Assembly (NCBI RefSeq): GCF_000003815.2
Contig: NC_049986.1
Location: 20,126,052 to 20,190,051 of the forward strand
Length of the DNA stretch: 64,000 nucleotides
DNA from: Branchiostoma floridae
Lineage: Eukaryota > Chordata > Leptocardii > Amphioxiformes > Branchiostomatidae
Direction of reading: 5' to 3'
Shown here: positions 30,601-41,608 of the stretch, in pieces
How the letters are laid out: every line of letters starts with the position of its first letter
How positions within the stretch are numbered: the stretch's first letter is position 1
Position numbers and translations under genes: made by a program
The notes under the pieces: model-generated
Seen by the model: only the letters and a program-made list of their open reading frames with translations
Told to the model about the DNA's origin: nothing
Databases searched by the model: none

Positions 30601-33600
30601 CATCTCCTCGTCTGAGAACTCCACAGTGGCGAGGGACGAGTGGTAGTGTCGGGAACTGTCCATCAGGAAATCATGGCGGAAACTGTGCAAATATATAGAA
30701 GAACTTTTAGTACAGAATACACAGGCTCAGTGAATAGAGAACTCCACAGTGGCGAGGGACGAGTGGTAGTGGCGGGACGTGTCCATCAGGAAATCATGGC
30801 GGAAACTGTGCAAATATAGAAGAGTTTAGTACAAGACATCGACATACAAACGCACTATAAGCTAATGAGAGAACTCCACAGTGGCGAGGGACGAGTGGTA
30901 GTGACGGGACGTGTCCATCAGGAAATCATGGCGGAAACTGTGTAAAATATATAGAAGAACTTTTAGTACAGAATACACAGGCTCAGTGAATAGAGAACTC
31001 CACAGTGGCGAGGGACGAGTGGTAGTGGCGGGACGTGTCCATCAGGAAATCATGGCGGAAACTGTACAAATATAGAAGAGTTTAGTACAAGACAGCCTCA
31101 TACAGATATCGGCATATAAGCGGTGAGAAAACTCCACATTGGCGAGGGATGAGTGGTAGTGGCGGGACGTGTCCATCAGGAAATCATGGCGGAAACTGTG
31201 TAAAATACAGATGAACATTTTGTACAAGACAAAGGCGCACAGGGTATAGTTAAGTAGACACACAGCAAGTGAGAGAACTCCACAGTGGCGAGAGATGAGT
31301 GGTACTACCGGGACATGTCCATCAGGAAATCATGGCGGAAACTAGTTACAAACAAAATAAGGCACTCACACAGCCGAGGGAATAAATTAGTAAAAGTAAG
31401 CACCGTCACACGCCGTTTCAGTCGTCGGCGGCCATGGAATGTCATTCAGCCGTCCGGGAAGGACGGTCTGGACGCGCACGATGTGTCGTCGGGAGTTTTA
31501 GACAGGTAAAGACGACATGGGACGGGCTCAGACGCACGTGCACTGTTACACTATGACGGCGTCCGAACAATTTCAGACGCATTAATTTTCACAGGGCAGC
31601 AGATTTAGAGGGTTTAAGTGCAATCTTGACACATTTCAGCCTCCAGTCAGCGAAAGTTGGTATTTCAATGTTTCGGTATTGATTCCATTGACACCACTGT
31701 TTAGGGCATTGGCATTGACGGCGCACCTGTATGGTAAGATATCTACTATAAAGCTAGACGCAGCCTCCAAGGCAGTTTTACCCATTTCGGGATTCTTGCG
31801 CCTGGGACATGTAAGCCAAACGTTTAAGCTTCAGGCAAAGGAAAGTCTAAGCTTTGGGTAGACGTTTGATATGTTATAGAAATAGGGTTACAAGGCGCTG
31901 AAGTAATTGAACAATTCAATAAGAATGTAAGTACATCCAGTATAGGCGATGTACTAAGAACGTCATGATAGTCGTCAACATATGGCAGTATCCCTCTCTT
32001 TTACGGTTGAGTGCATGAATCTAAAATGCTCTTACCTCATTCCCGCTTGCCCGAAAAGTCTGTTGGCTTGCACGAACGTGTAGTCCGCCTCCCTACCGGA
32101 AGTGGAAATGACGTCTTCGATGGCAGAGAAGGTGGAGTGCAAGTCGTCCTCGTTTTGGAAGTAGTGAAACCTCAGAATCCTCTCCATCTGGTACCTTGGA
32201 GAAAAAGTACACATGCTTATCGTCGTGCAGAAAAGGCTTAGATTTCGTTACATTTCGAGACCCAAATGATTAATTTCTATAGATCTAATGTTACCATCAC
32301 TAGTAATGCGAGAATCTACTTATTCTAGACGTACGTAGTGGCCGGGATTTCATACGTCTGTCTCCTTTCAATTTGAATGTTTTGGTCCTAAATATGACAT
32401 CCTACATTCCCACTCATGGTTCATATATAGTATAACCCCGCCGTTAACCATCTCTCCTTCTACCTCCCTAGATGGATCCCTGCATATAGTCCCACCGACT
32501 GTGACACGTGGTCATAACACTTCATGCAGTTTTCATTTCTTTCTGTTGCTAGGGGGTCTTCGCACATACCGATTACCAAAAACTGTGATAACTTTGTTAC
32601 CCTTCAGTCCGTTCAATACCTTGTGTTTCCCCTGGCTCCTATGTACGTCATAGCCATGGCAGCGGAGATACTGAGGGGAGAGAAGACGATGTTCCCGTCC
32701 GTGCTGTCGCACAGTCGCCTGAACAGGCCCAGGGCAAACGCGCTGTTTGCTTCAACAAGCGAACTCAGACTGGATTTAGCCTCCCACGATGTGGTCACAC
32801 CTGCACAAACAGAGATGCACAAAGTCTCTAATGTCGTGTAGACCTTCCTATAATGTTCTTTAATCAAGTCCTTCACACAGTTCAATGTTCGCCAGCCGCA
32901 ATGTCATTTCTAATCTTTTTAAAATGGATGACTATTTATATTCGTATTTTAAACAACGTTCTAAATGCCAACATTCTCGTCCGTTATGTTTTTAACACTA
33001 TTGATGTTAAACATTGTACGTTAGTGACTATTCCAGATCATGACATGATGTTACATGAAGTCTGCTACGCTAATAAAGTTCTTTGATTGATGCAAGGAAT
33101 TCTGTTTGATTCTTCATCATACATGAATACCACCTTACTGCCTCAATACTAAGTGGTTTACAGCGTAAATGCTCCGGTATACCCACCTGTTGATGCAGAG
33201 ACTGTCTTCTCTCTGCCCCGTAACCTTGCGGGAGGTTTTCGACGGTTTTTGATCTTCTTCTTCCCTCCCATATTCCTCCTTCCGTCAGCTGTAGTCAAAT
33301 GTTCACCGTTAGTCAATGGAATGATAGTGATTATACGTCTTGATCATTCATTTTGTCCCAAGACGTAGCTTCTACAAGTTATGAAATAAGTTGACATTCA
33401 AGACGGCCCAGTATATACAGGGCAATAATTTACCATCGGTGTAGAGAAAGTCGTGATCGATATTCAGTGAACCAAATTAATGGATCAGCGGACCAAAAAA
33501 TGTCTTATAGATCAAAACAATTGGTTCTCAATAGCTCAAAGTCAAAGACAATATATGAGGTACGCATCTCACTTCCTCTACGTAAGCCCATTGAAACAGG

Positions 33601-34254
33601 AATATAGAAAGTTGAATAAAAATTGAAATAAATCGTACTTCTGGGTTGCTGTCGGACGATGGGAGATGTCACCGTTGTTCGGCGACTACCTGCCCTCGGT
33701 TTAACTATTGATTTGACAAAATGGACAAGATAGGAATAATGTACATGCACAAATATCCTTACAAAATTGATGGAGGATGCCAAGGCTTTAGACAAAAAGT
33801 ATTTCAGTATGAATAGAAACACTAATTCCAAGACATTACGACCTACGACAAATGTAATCGCACCAAAAGACGTAGATTCATATAAATGGATTTAGAGCAA
33901 CACAAAGGTTCAATATACCGCACCCACTGATGAGTCGCCGGCCAGGTTTGCACTGTTAGATTCTCCAGTTTTTCTGATGTCATGTTTGCTTCCTTCAACA
34001 TCCACATTCTCATCTTCTATCATTCCCTCCTCGTCGTCGTCCACACCTTCGTCCCGAAGTGTGTCGTTCCTGACAGCAGGTAAGGCTGTTGTTGTTTGGG
34101 GTGGTGTAGTGGGAGGGACGGGGGAAGTGGTGGTGGAAGGAGTGGTGGGAGGGGCGGTGATGGGAGCGGGGGTTGTCCTGAAGGTGGTGGTTTCAGGAGG
34201 AGGAGGAGTGTTGACCACGTCGTCATAGGATTCGTCGCGGGATGCGGATTCGTG
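27698..34254 (-). CDS. Serpin 2: mucin-like segment, basic linker and serpin fold
   Basis: The exons, in transcript order, are 34254-33924 (donor inferred from phase), 33288-33187, 32800-32620, 32194-32036, 30682-30532, 30012-29861, 29286-29119, 28549-28361 and 27865-27698. The first is Thr/Pro-rich ([19 protein letters not shown]) and then acidic. The second is basic ([20 protein letters not shown]), a possible polyanion-binding linker. The remainder is a serpin ([48 protein letters not shown]). The terminal exon has hinge [11 protein letters not shown] and P1-P1' Arg-Ser (ITDRSRRG). Pro at P8 is unusual for an inhibitory hinge. Exon 28549-28361 is 189 nt where its neighbours require 3n+1, so it contains a frameshift (about +2) between GMGMDE and RADLSGMTG. 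The gene probably continues upstream into the lipocalin exons at 45.8-51.3 kb. Confidence 0.85.
28176..28345 (+). mobile_element. Dispersed retroposon fragment
   Basis: The fragment contains GCCAAGGAAGCGAGAAGAAG and a 3' end like TGTACTTAACTC...ACAATAAACG. Similar blocks are at 62365-62480 (CCAGGAAGCGAGAAGAAGCC) and 63775-63920 (CCAAGAAGTGAGAAGAAGCC). It is probably a LINE 3' end, here in a serpin 2 intron. Confidence 0.55.
28600..29085 (-). pseudogene. Three partial copies of serpin 2 exon 28549-28361
   Basis: Copies around 28640-28720, 28800-28900 and 28985-29080 each re-encode the acceptor-side part of the exon ([12 protein letters not shown]-like) with their own substitutions ([16 protein letters not shown]). 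None has the donor-side half. They form a diverged tandem array over the intron-exon border, with a poly-G tract at 28878-28888. Confidence 0.82.
29573..29802. mobile_element. Hairpin MITE with an assembly gap in its loop
   Basis: CTCTCCAAGCAGAGGTTGAG and CTCAACCTCTGCTTGGAGAG are exact inverse complements. The next ~30 bp inside are also complementary (CGCGTAGATATAGTAGTAGT / ACAACTACTATATCTACGCG). 100 N bases fill the centre. It lies between serpin 2 exons 30012-29861 and 29286-29119. Confidence 0.9.
29627..29726. other. Assembly gap of 100 N
   Basis: Exactly 100 N bases sit in the loop of a long hairpin. The round number suggests a gap of unknown true size, so frames read across it are meaningless. 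Confidence 0.98.
30683..31345 (-). pseudogene. Five partial copies of serpin 2 exon 30682-30532
   Basis: GAGAACTCCACAGTGGCGAG recurs at about 30737, 30869, 30993, 31125 (altered) and 31271, spaced alternately near 124 and 132 bp and then 146. Each copy re-encodes the first ~24 residues of the exon ([18 protein letters not shown]) plus its acceptor, then runs into intron sequence. Frames stay open but no copy has a donor. The first, complete exon is the one that fits the gene. Confidence 0.88.
31346..32030. other. Serpin 2 intron, nothing recognised
   Basis: This is unique DNA between exon 32194-32036 and the partial exon copies. I see no repeat, RNA gene or convincing ORF. Confidence 0.5.
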
Positions 34255-34754
34255 CTTTGGAGAAAAATAAATATAGTATCAGAAAGTGACCTACAAGTTC
34301 GTGCCCGAAGACTAATTGTGTAGACTTCGTAAACATGCATCTGCCTGATACGATATGAAAGAGACATAGCAATTATACATGTGACAAGGACATCATCACA
34401 AGACTAACCTAAATTACTAGTGCTTATTCTATATAATAAAGAGTTTAAGTGTGGCTCTTTTTAAAGCAGAGGATGATGAAAGAGGAAGATAAAAAGCCTC
34501 ATAGTAGCATAAAACTACAAATAAGTTAAGCACTATAAGTACATATTAGATGCTTTGAATATTTGGCAATTCATCTCTAGCGAACGTAAAACATGATTAA
34601 CCCTTGTTCTTATCTAAAAGTGTGGTCTGGATGTACAATTACTAGAATTGGCGTTCGATTTTCCACATTTTAGTGTGTATTACATATGCATCAAATGGTT
34701 TTCGTGTCATTTCTTTCAGCGAAAACGTTTTTTGTCATATGTTCTTTCATGCTT

Positions 34755-34985
34755 TACAGTCGATACAGACTACTGTAAATGCAGAAATGTTCGCCGTGGA
34801 TTAATGTTCGTGGTTTTCGCGGAGGCCACTTTACCGCGAAAATAAAACCACCGCGAACATTTTTTCTATTGTGGTATTAGATTGCAGTCTATGGTGTAAC
34901 CGCGAACTTAAATCCACCGCGAAAAGTCCTTTTTCCCGCTACCGCGAAATTAAATCCCCGCGAACTTAAATGCATTTACAGTAAT
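34755..34985. mobile_element. MITE with ACTGTAAATGCA ends
   Basis: TACTGTAAATGCAGAAATG at the left mirrors AAATGCATTTACAGTA at the right. Inside are several CCGCGAA / TTCGCGG motifs, giving a CpG-rich core. No ORF is present. Confidence 0.85.
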
Positions 34986-34989
34986 ACAA

Positions 34990-36320
34990 GTGCTCAATCC
35001 TTAGATTTACTATGCTCATTGAAGCGGTTCATTAAACTTTGCCTCATGTTTAAGCAAGCAATCAAGCAAACAGACAGCAAACAATATCCACAGGAAGCAG
35101 TCCTCTATTAAGTAATTATGGTGTTTGCAGTGAGGCTAAGGAGTTTGATACCCCCTTATACCACCAATATGCCAAATGTCAGATTAACACATTAATAGGA
35201 TCTTGATTGATAGGTACGAAGACACAGACCCAGAGGTAAATTCTTCAAATTATAAAAGTCTCGTCAAAGTAAAGAAGGCAACTGTAGCATTTGCTCATAA
35301 ACCAAGTAAATGAGGTCCTAATTTACATGATTTATATATGAATATGTTTAAGTTAACTTAAGCGTACAGAGCCTACAATTTCCAAAATGTGAGCCCTTTG
35401 TAGCTTTACGCAAACAGGATTGACCATGTCGGCTTTATGTAAAGAAGACACTTGAAAACCTGAAACGTGTGCTGATGCCTGTGCTTTTAGTCCAGATGTG
35501 GTGTTGGCAGCTTAACTGCTGAGCAAACATCATTTCCGAGAATTATACACGTATATAAAAGGATGGGCCACCAACGTCGGAAGTGACGCATAGGAAAGAA
35601 TATTTGCATGACGCGCAACATCTTACGGCTCAATGACTAGAAGGGCGATATAATAAGTATTCTTTCTGCTCCTTGTAAGTACAACAAGCATGGTGTTTAA
35701 AAAACACAGGCGACGAAAGGTTACAATAAAATGATTGTTTGTTTGTCTGTTTGTTTTATTGGGATCTCTATTAGTGATATTGTACCACTATTCTTCCTGG
35801 AGTCCGTGACAATTCATATACAATACAATCCGGAACGAGCAAAATGCCAGCTTAAGTTAGAGGGTAAAATTACCCTACCACATCAACAACCAAATGGACA
35901 AATATACTCTGATCAAATGAGCTAAAAATAACTTTGGATGTTCTGTATACCAAAAATTTTGTGAAAAAGGATTGATTGAATCATTGACACCTGCGGCCAA
36001 ACTAACTGTCAATACAGTGTTGAAGAGAATTTGGGGCAATTTTTGTGTGTGACCCACTACTATATCAAGTGGAATCTACGGTAGGTAATACAAAATGTAA
36101 TACTAGAGTTCGACGACCTCATACCTCCATGAAATATTTAGAAGCTTTTGTTATTTTCATGCAAATGACTAAATCTTTAACATGATTTATGCATAGTGTT
36201 GTTCATCATTGACTAGCGTACAGTACACATGTCACAAGTATAAAATTTCCATCATTGATCATTAAGCGGTTTTGTATTTTTGCATAAATTATGCAAATCC
36301 GTTTATCTGCTTATTTTCCA
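34990..36320. other. Non-coding AT-rich intronic or intergenic DNA
   Basis: No exon with usable splice sites was found on either strand. A GTTTGTTTGTCTGTTTGTTTT tract lies at 35733. If serpin 2 joins the lipocalin exons, this lies inside their shared intron. Confidence 0.5.
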
Positions 36321-36324
36321 CCTA

Positions 36325-37430
36325 TCATAATTTACATGTGTTACATTTATTGAAGTCCAGTTAATGAAAACAATGGAATTATATAATTTCCTCATTTATT
36401 ATGCAAATTAAGTCCTTATATGCATAACATTATAAGCATATTTGCCTAAGCTACCTGCATGCCTAAAATGATGTCAATCTGTGGATCCTTCCTGCAGTTA
36501 TCCTCTTTGGAATGTCTTGACAAAACACCCCTGCAGTTCCGAAATTCAATGTCAGGGGGCTGAAACTTGCCCCACTTTGTCATGACACTGAAAGCTATCT
36601 ACCACCCAAATTTCAAGACCATATCATGTGTTTGTCTGTGTGTCTGTGTGTATGTCTGTGTGTGTGTAAACAAAATAACTCATGAACGGTTGGGTAAATT
36701 GGTTTCATACTTGGTGTGTTGGTAGTGTGTGATGAAAGCTGGAAATGATTAGATTTTGGGGCCCCTAGCGGCTCCCCTTGGTACTGCAGCGCAACTTCCG
36801 GTTTTGCTATCTCGGTGTTCTGAACATGCTATGGTCACGATTTTTGAGTATCAGATAGCTCTTGTGCTAAGGAAGAAATGACATAAGTTTGGCCCCCCTA
36901 GCGTCTAGTTTTGGGATAGCAGGGGCATTTTTGTCAAAAACTTCTGACGAGGAGAACTAAAGAAGGGAACAACGGATTTTCATGATTTTTGGTATGTAGG
37001 TACCTTAGACAATGTTGTACAAGAAAAGATACTAATTATGCAAAATAGGAGTACATTTGCATAATTAATGAGAATATTTTATCATAGCAGTTTTTTTCAA
37101 TGTATCTCTTGTCCCGGACGTGATATGGTTGTGACATTTGGGTGGTAGATAGCTTTTAGCGTCATGACAAAGTGGGGCAAGTTTCAGTCCCCTAACATTT
37201 AATTGTGGAACTGCAGGGGCGTTTTTGTCAAGACACTCCAAAGAGGATAACTGCAGAAAGGAACGACGGATTGCCTGCATTTTAGGTATGCAGGTAGCTT
37301 GGGCAAAGATGTTCATAATGATATGCATGTTATGCAAATGAGGACTTAATTTGCATAATTAATTAGGAAATTGTATAATTCCACTGTTTGCAATAACTGG
37401 ACTTCGATAAATGTAACACTTGTTAATTAT
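36325..37430. mobile_element. DNA transposon with long (~280-bp) inverted repeats
   Basis: The left end GTGTTACATTTATTGAAGTCCAG and right end CTGGACTTCGATAAATGTAAC (each read in parts) start inverted repeats extending about 280 bp inward. They include the complementary blocks GCAAATTAAGTCCTTATATG and GGGGCTGAAACTTGCCCCAC. The ~550-bp centre has TGTGTGTCTGTG simple sequence and the GGGGCCCCTAGCGGCTCC fragment also found in the 2.84-kb serpin units. No transposase is present. Confidence 0.85.
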
Positions 37431-38399
37431 AATCAATGGAAGTTTCCTTACATGGGCATGACATAGACATTTCCTGACATAGACTTTCTGATACTTATGA
37501 CCCCTTCCTACAAGTGATGTGTTCCTGACGTCACTGCTGGAGATAGAAAGGGTCATTCTGTGAACAAGCTAGCTACGGTCGCCGGAGATTTACTGAAAAT
37601 TTAGAGGGCTAAGTCCCTACAGTTTAATTCAGTGTTGGAAGTAAAGTATTAGCAGTTTTTTCTATATTTTTTTGTCCTGTTATATAGACAGTCTCTGATG
37701 CGGACTGTCTGCCTTGAAGGTACTGCTTGCATTTGTCACACAGAGCCAATGTGTTTTCCAAAAGGAGCGAAAGAAGACATCTACATCAGGGTCTTACAGT
37801 TACAACCACCCATTAGTTACCAGGTCATTCTATGACCAGTCCCTTGGCAGAATGTGGCAGTTCGAGACAGAGAAAAAAATTTCACTAATTCCCCAAACGC
37901 CATTTGGGGACAGCAGGACGGGCGTTTAAAAAAATATCCCCAATATCAGTATACTGATTGCTTTTGTTTCTTTTCTTGTATGCACCGAAAAACTGTCAAC
38001 GGCGCAATCCAAAGCCGTCATTCAAAACATTGGGCTTCCCTTTGAACAAAGAACATGGCATCAAATTGGTGCAAATAGAACTTTTCTGACATTTCCTTGG
38101 TCTGTCATACTGCTGTGTGCATTTAGACACAGTGTAGTTGGTCTGCATGTACGGATTGCGGAGCCGCGGAACCTCTTCGCCGTCTTCATGATACATTGCA
38201 CACTATTCGTAGCATTGTTGTGTAGGTACCGTTTCTTACTAGTGACTGCATCCATGGCCAATGACTTAGAACCGTCAAGTACCGTAAAGTTTGTTTCTGT
38301 TTGCTTCCTGATAGATAGTTTTTTGCATGGGTTTGAATTAAGGCCGATGGTCTGACATGCCTACTACGAGTATACCATGTTTAGCAGAAATGCAGTAAT

Positions 38400-38610
38400 T
38401 GTGCGAAGAGGAAAGAGTTTTCGAGAAGGGCTATGTCGTCTGCAAAGTCAATGTCAGCAAACTTTTTGACAGGGTAGTGACGGCTACGAGGACGGCGTAG
38501 GTACAGCCTTCAGTGTCTGAGATAGAACACCTGAATAAAAACAGGGCAAGAGGGTCCCCTTGGGGAACGTCAGTGCCAATACTAAACACATCGATCACTC
38601 CATCTGGAGT
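38400..38610 (-). pseudogene. LINE reverse-transcriptase remnant
   Basis: On the minus strand, IGTDVPQGDPLALFLF (near 38550-38590) matches the RT motif xGVPQGxPLSP. KKFADIDFADDIALLE (near 38425-38470) matches the catalytic F/YADD box. The spacing of about 30 residues is normal for non-LTR RTs. Stops and frame breaks flank the pieces, so the copy is dead; its clade was not determined. Confidence 0.75.
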
Positions 38611-38634
38611 TAGACAGCTACAGATTTATGTGAG

Positions 38635-38775
38635 ACAGTCCCGCCTACAGGAGGCGGATACTAGTTCCGCCTACAGGAGGCGGAAACCTTCCAACGGGGC
38701 GGAACAAGAGATAAAAAAGATTAATTGCAAGGGGCGGAGTCCCACATGAGGTATTTGCGGTCGGCCAATCAAGCA
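38635..38775 (+). promoter_or_regulatory. Promoter-like region with GC boxes and CCAAT box
   Basis: Two GGGGCGG boxes occur near 38696 and 38731, and CGGCCAATCA near 38762. Upstream lie two CCGCCTACAGGAGGCGG palindromes (around 38641 and 38668), each able to form a hairpin. This precedes a good plus-strand splice donor at 38972. Confidence 0.55.
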
Positions 38776-38950
38776 CATTCTCAGGATATCAGCTGACCAT
38801 TCTGGAGATCTCATCATTTTGACCATCATTGAGGACTCTGTAGTGGGGATAAGTGGACGTGCTGGAAAAGGCCTCTTAGTTATCCACCGTATTTCTCCTA
38901 GTTCAGAAGTAGGTAGCAGAAAGGCAAAGAGGCCAGCTTGCGGAGGCCCG

Positions 38951-40498
38951 ATGGAGAAAGCAACGCAAAAGGTGAGTGATCTTGATACTAGTATACATTG
39001 TATTTACTATGACTGCCCGAAGCATTTTGTTATATGGACATTTCAAAACAGCTCATTGTCCCTCACTGACAGGAAAATAGGATGACACAGAGGCTATCTG
39101 GGCAGGAAATGTCTTTGTGTCAAGTCAAACTCGACAGGATAGAAAAAACCTTTGTTCTTTGTAGCTATTGGAACGGGAAATGTCTTTGTGTCAAGTCAAA
39201 CTTAAGAGGATAGAAAAAACCTTTGTTCTTTGTACCTGTTGGGACGAAAAATGTCTTTGTGTCAAGTCAAACTCGAGAGGATAGAAAAAACCTTTGTTCT
39301 TTGTAGCTATTGGAACGGGAAATGTCTTTGTGTCAGGTCAAACTCGAGAGGATAGAAAAAACCTTTGTTCTTTGTAGCTTTCGGGACGGAAAATGTCTTT
39401 GTGTCAAACTCGAGCGGATAGAAAAAGCCTTTGTTCTTTGTAGCTGTCGGGACGGGAAATGTCTTTGTGTCAGGTCAAACTCGAGAGGATAGAAAAAACC
39501 TTTGTTCTTTGTAGCTATTGGAACGGGAAATGTCTTTGTGTCAAGTCAAACTTAAGAGGATAGAAAAAAACTTTGTTCTTTGTAGCTGTTGGGACGAAAA
39601 ATGTCTTTGTGTCAAGTTAAAATCGCGTCGATAGAAAAAAACCTTTGTTCTTTGTAGCTATTGGAACGGGAAATGTCGTAGCTATTGGAACGGGAAATGT
39701 CTTTGTGTCAAACTCGAGAGGATAGAAAAAACCTTTGTTCTTTGTAGCTGTCACGACGGAAAATGTCTTTGTGTCAGGTCAAACTCGAGAGGATAGAAAA
39801 AACTTTTGTTCTTTGTAGCTATCGGAACGGAAAATGTCTTTGTGTCAAGTCAAACTTAAGAAGATAGAAAAAACCTTTGTTCTCTGTAGCTGTCGGGACG
39901 GAAAATGTCTTTGTGTCAAGTCAAACTCGAGAGGATAGAAAAAAACCTTTGTTCTTTGTAGCTATTGGAACGGGAAATGTCTTTGTGTCAAGTCAAACTC
40001 AAGAAGATAGATAAAACCTTTGTTCTTTGTAGCTGTCGGGACGGAAAATGTCTTTGTGTCAAGTCAAACTCGAGAGGATAGAAAAAACCTTTGTTCTTTG
40101 TAGCTATTGGAACGGGAAATGTCTTTGTGTCAGGTCAAACTCAAGAGGATACAAAAAAACCTTTGTTCTCAGTAGCTATTGAAAGCTCAAGTGCACGTGT
40201 TTATACCAGGCACCAATATCAGGGGTATTGAGAACCAGACCGAAACTATAATTGAATGCGGGGGTTCTGGTTAATCAATTGGTATTATATGAAAGACGAC
40301 ATTTGACAGCTAAACCATATAAGTGAACCCATAGGGATTCATATATTTTGACATATTATTAGCGTTTTCATGGGAGTATGCAATTGGTTTTCCCAACATG
40401 TGTTTAACTATAACGAACCTGTTCTACATTGTTTCTTTCAGCTCTACATGACAGCATCGACAACAGTCACAAGAAAGAGAGCTGAACTTGGACGGTAG
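38951..40498 (+). CDS. Candidate small two-exon gene
   Basis: An ATG at 38951 opens MEKATQK and meets a strong donor (AAAAG|GTGAGT, exon end 38971). The acceptor TTTCTTTCAG at 40432-40441 continues in frame with LYMTASTTVTRKRAELGR and a TAG at 40496-40498, giving 25 aa. The frame is also open upstream of the ATG back to about 38819, so a longer N-terminus is possible. Poly(A) signals AATAAA lie near 40788 and 40822. A GC-box/CCAAT region lies upstream and a 72-bp minisatellite fills the intron. It may be a non-coding spliced transcript; no family is recognised. Confidence 0.4.
39070..40190 (+). repeat. ~72-bp minisatellite, about 15 copies
   Basis: The unit holds GGAAATGTCTTTGTGTCAAG, TCAAACTCGAGAGGATAG and AAAAAACCTTTGTTCTTTGT, then AGCTATTGGAACG or AGCTGTCGGGACG. 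Several neighbouring copies alternate AGCTATTGG and AGCTGTCGG types, which suggests a dimeric higher-order unit. Each unit contains a splice-acceptor-like TTTGTTCTTTGTAG. It lies in the intron of the candidate gene at 38951-40498. Confidence 0.93.
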
Positions 40499-40829
40499 TC
40501 AGAAAACCAGCAATAGCAGCTTTAAAATACAACTTCTACATGTAGTCTATCACCTCAACAAAACGGGAATCAATGTATATGTAGTGAGGCTTGACAATCA
40601 GTCTATAGCTACAGATTCTGTGGTACTAATAGCCATGCATACACCTTGTTACAAGACAGAGAGTTTCTCCTTGAATGTACTATTACCAAGATTCACTGTT
40701 ATAGACGAACATCCAAAGTTATAAAACAAAAAAAATGTTCTGTTCTGCAAGCTTTATATATAGTGAATATTTTGTTATATTCAGATGTAATAAAAGTATG
40801 TTTGATGTGTATGTTGATGAAATAAAGTT

Positions 40830-41600
40830 ATAATCAATTGTGTGGATCATTTGTCTTGCAAATGACTAGTTTCTCTCAATATCTGCAGTCATGACCTTTT
40901 CTGCTTTGTACAAACATCTTGAAAGTGAGCTTTATTTCAAGCTATATTTTGCAAACTTCAAGTATAATTGCAATGACAAGTGAACCAAAAATATTTGAAA
41001 CATTAATTAAACCATTGATATAGAGTTCCTAGTTCTTGGTCAACAACAAAATATCAAAGCTGTAATATCAACACATTTTTCTCATTTGCCAGAAACATAA
41101 AAAGAATTCATTAAGAAAAGTGTTTTTCTGTGACAAAAGAGCAGATTATCCAATTGAATGGTATCTTTCAGATTCAAAGTATCAAAGGGCTTTTCTGTTC
41201 CAAACAAAGATCAAACTGCCGAAGGCTACCTCAAAACCAATTCCCTAGGGAATGCATTCGTGCAATTTTTGGAATATTTTCAAAGCGATCGTAATACTGT
41301 AAGAATGCCTCCGCCCCTGAGGCGTCGCCAAAAAAGGGCCGCCGCAGTAAGATTTACATCAGGCTACTGGGTAGAACTCTACGGAAACAGTTAAACCACG
41401 TCTTGCACAACTTCTTGAGTCAGGGTTGCTGTCTGTGCTTCTATACCCAGTATACCGCTTGAAACGCACCTCACGCTGTCGCGTCTGGTCTGAAAGAACA
41501 TCACATTATTGCTGCGTATTCGTTGAGTGATTAGGCCACACGTAAAGGTGTTTGGAGCGGAATCAGCTCACCCATATCGGGTTACGATCGGCCGAGATAC
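40830..41600. other. AT-rich intergenic DNA before the GPCR
   Basis: No gene is supported. AACGCACCTCACGCTGTCGC near 41462 is the start of a more GC-rich stretch leading to the GPCR ATG, and may be its 5' leader. Confidence 0.45.
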
Positions 41601-41608
41601 GCGGCAAA

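Noticed and set aside
39070-40190. CRISPR-like array (regular repeats)
   Set aside because: Repeats are contiguous ~72-bp units without unique spacers and the genome is eukaryotic; this is a minisatellite.
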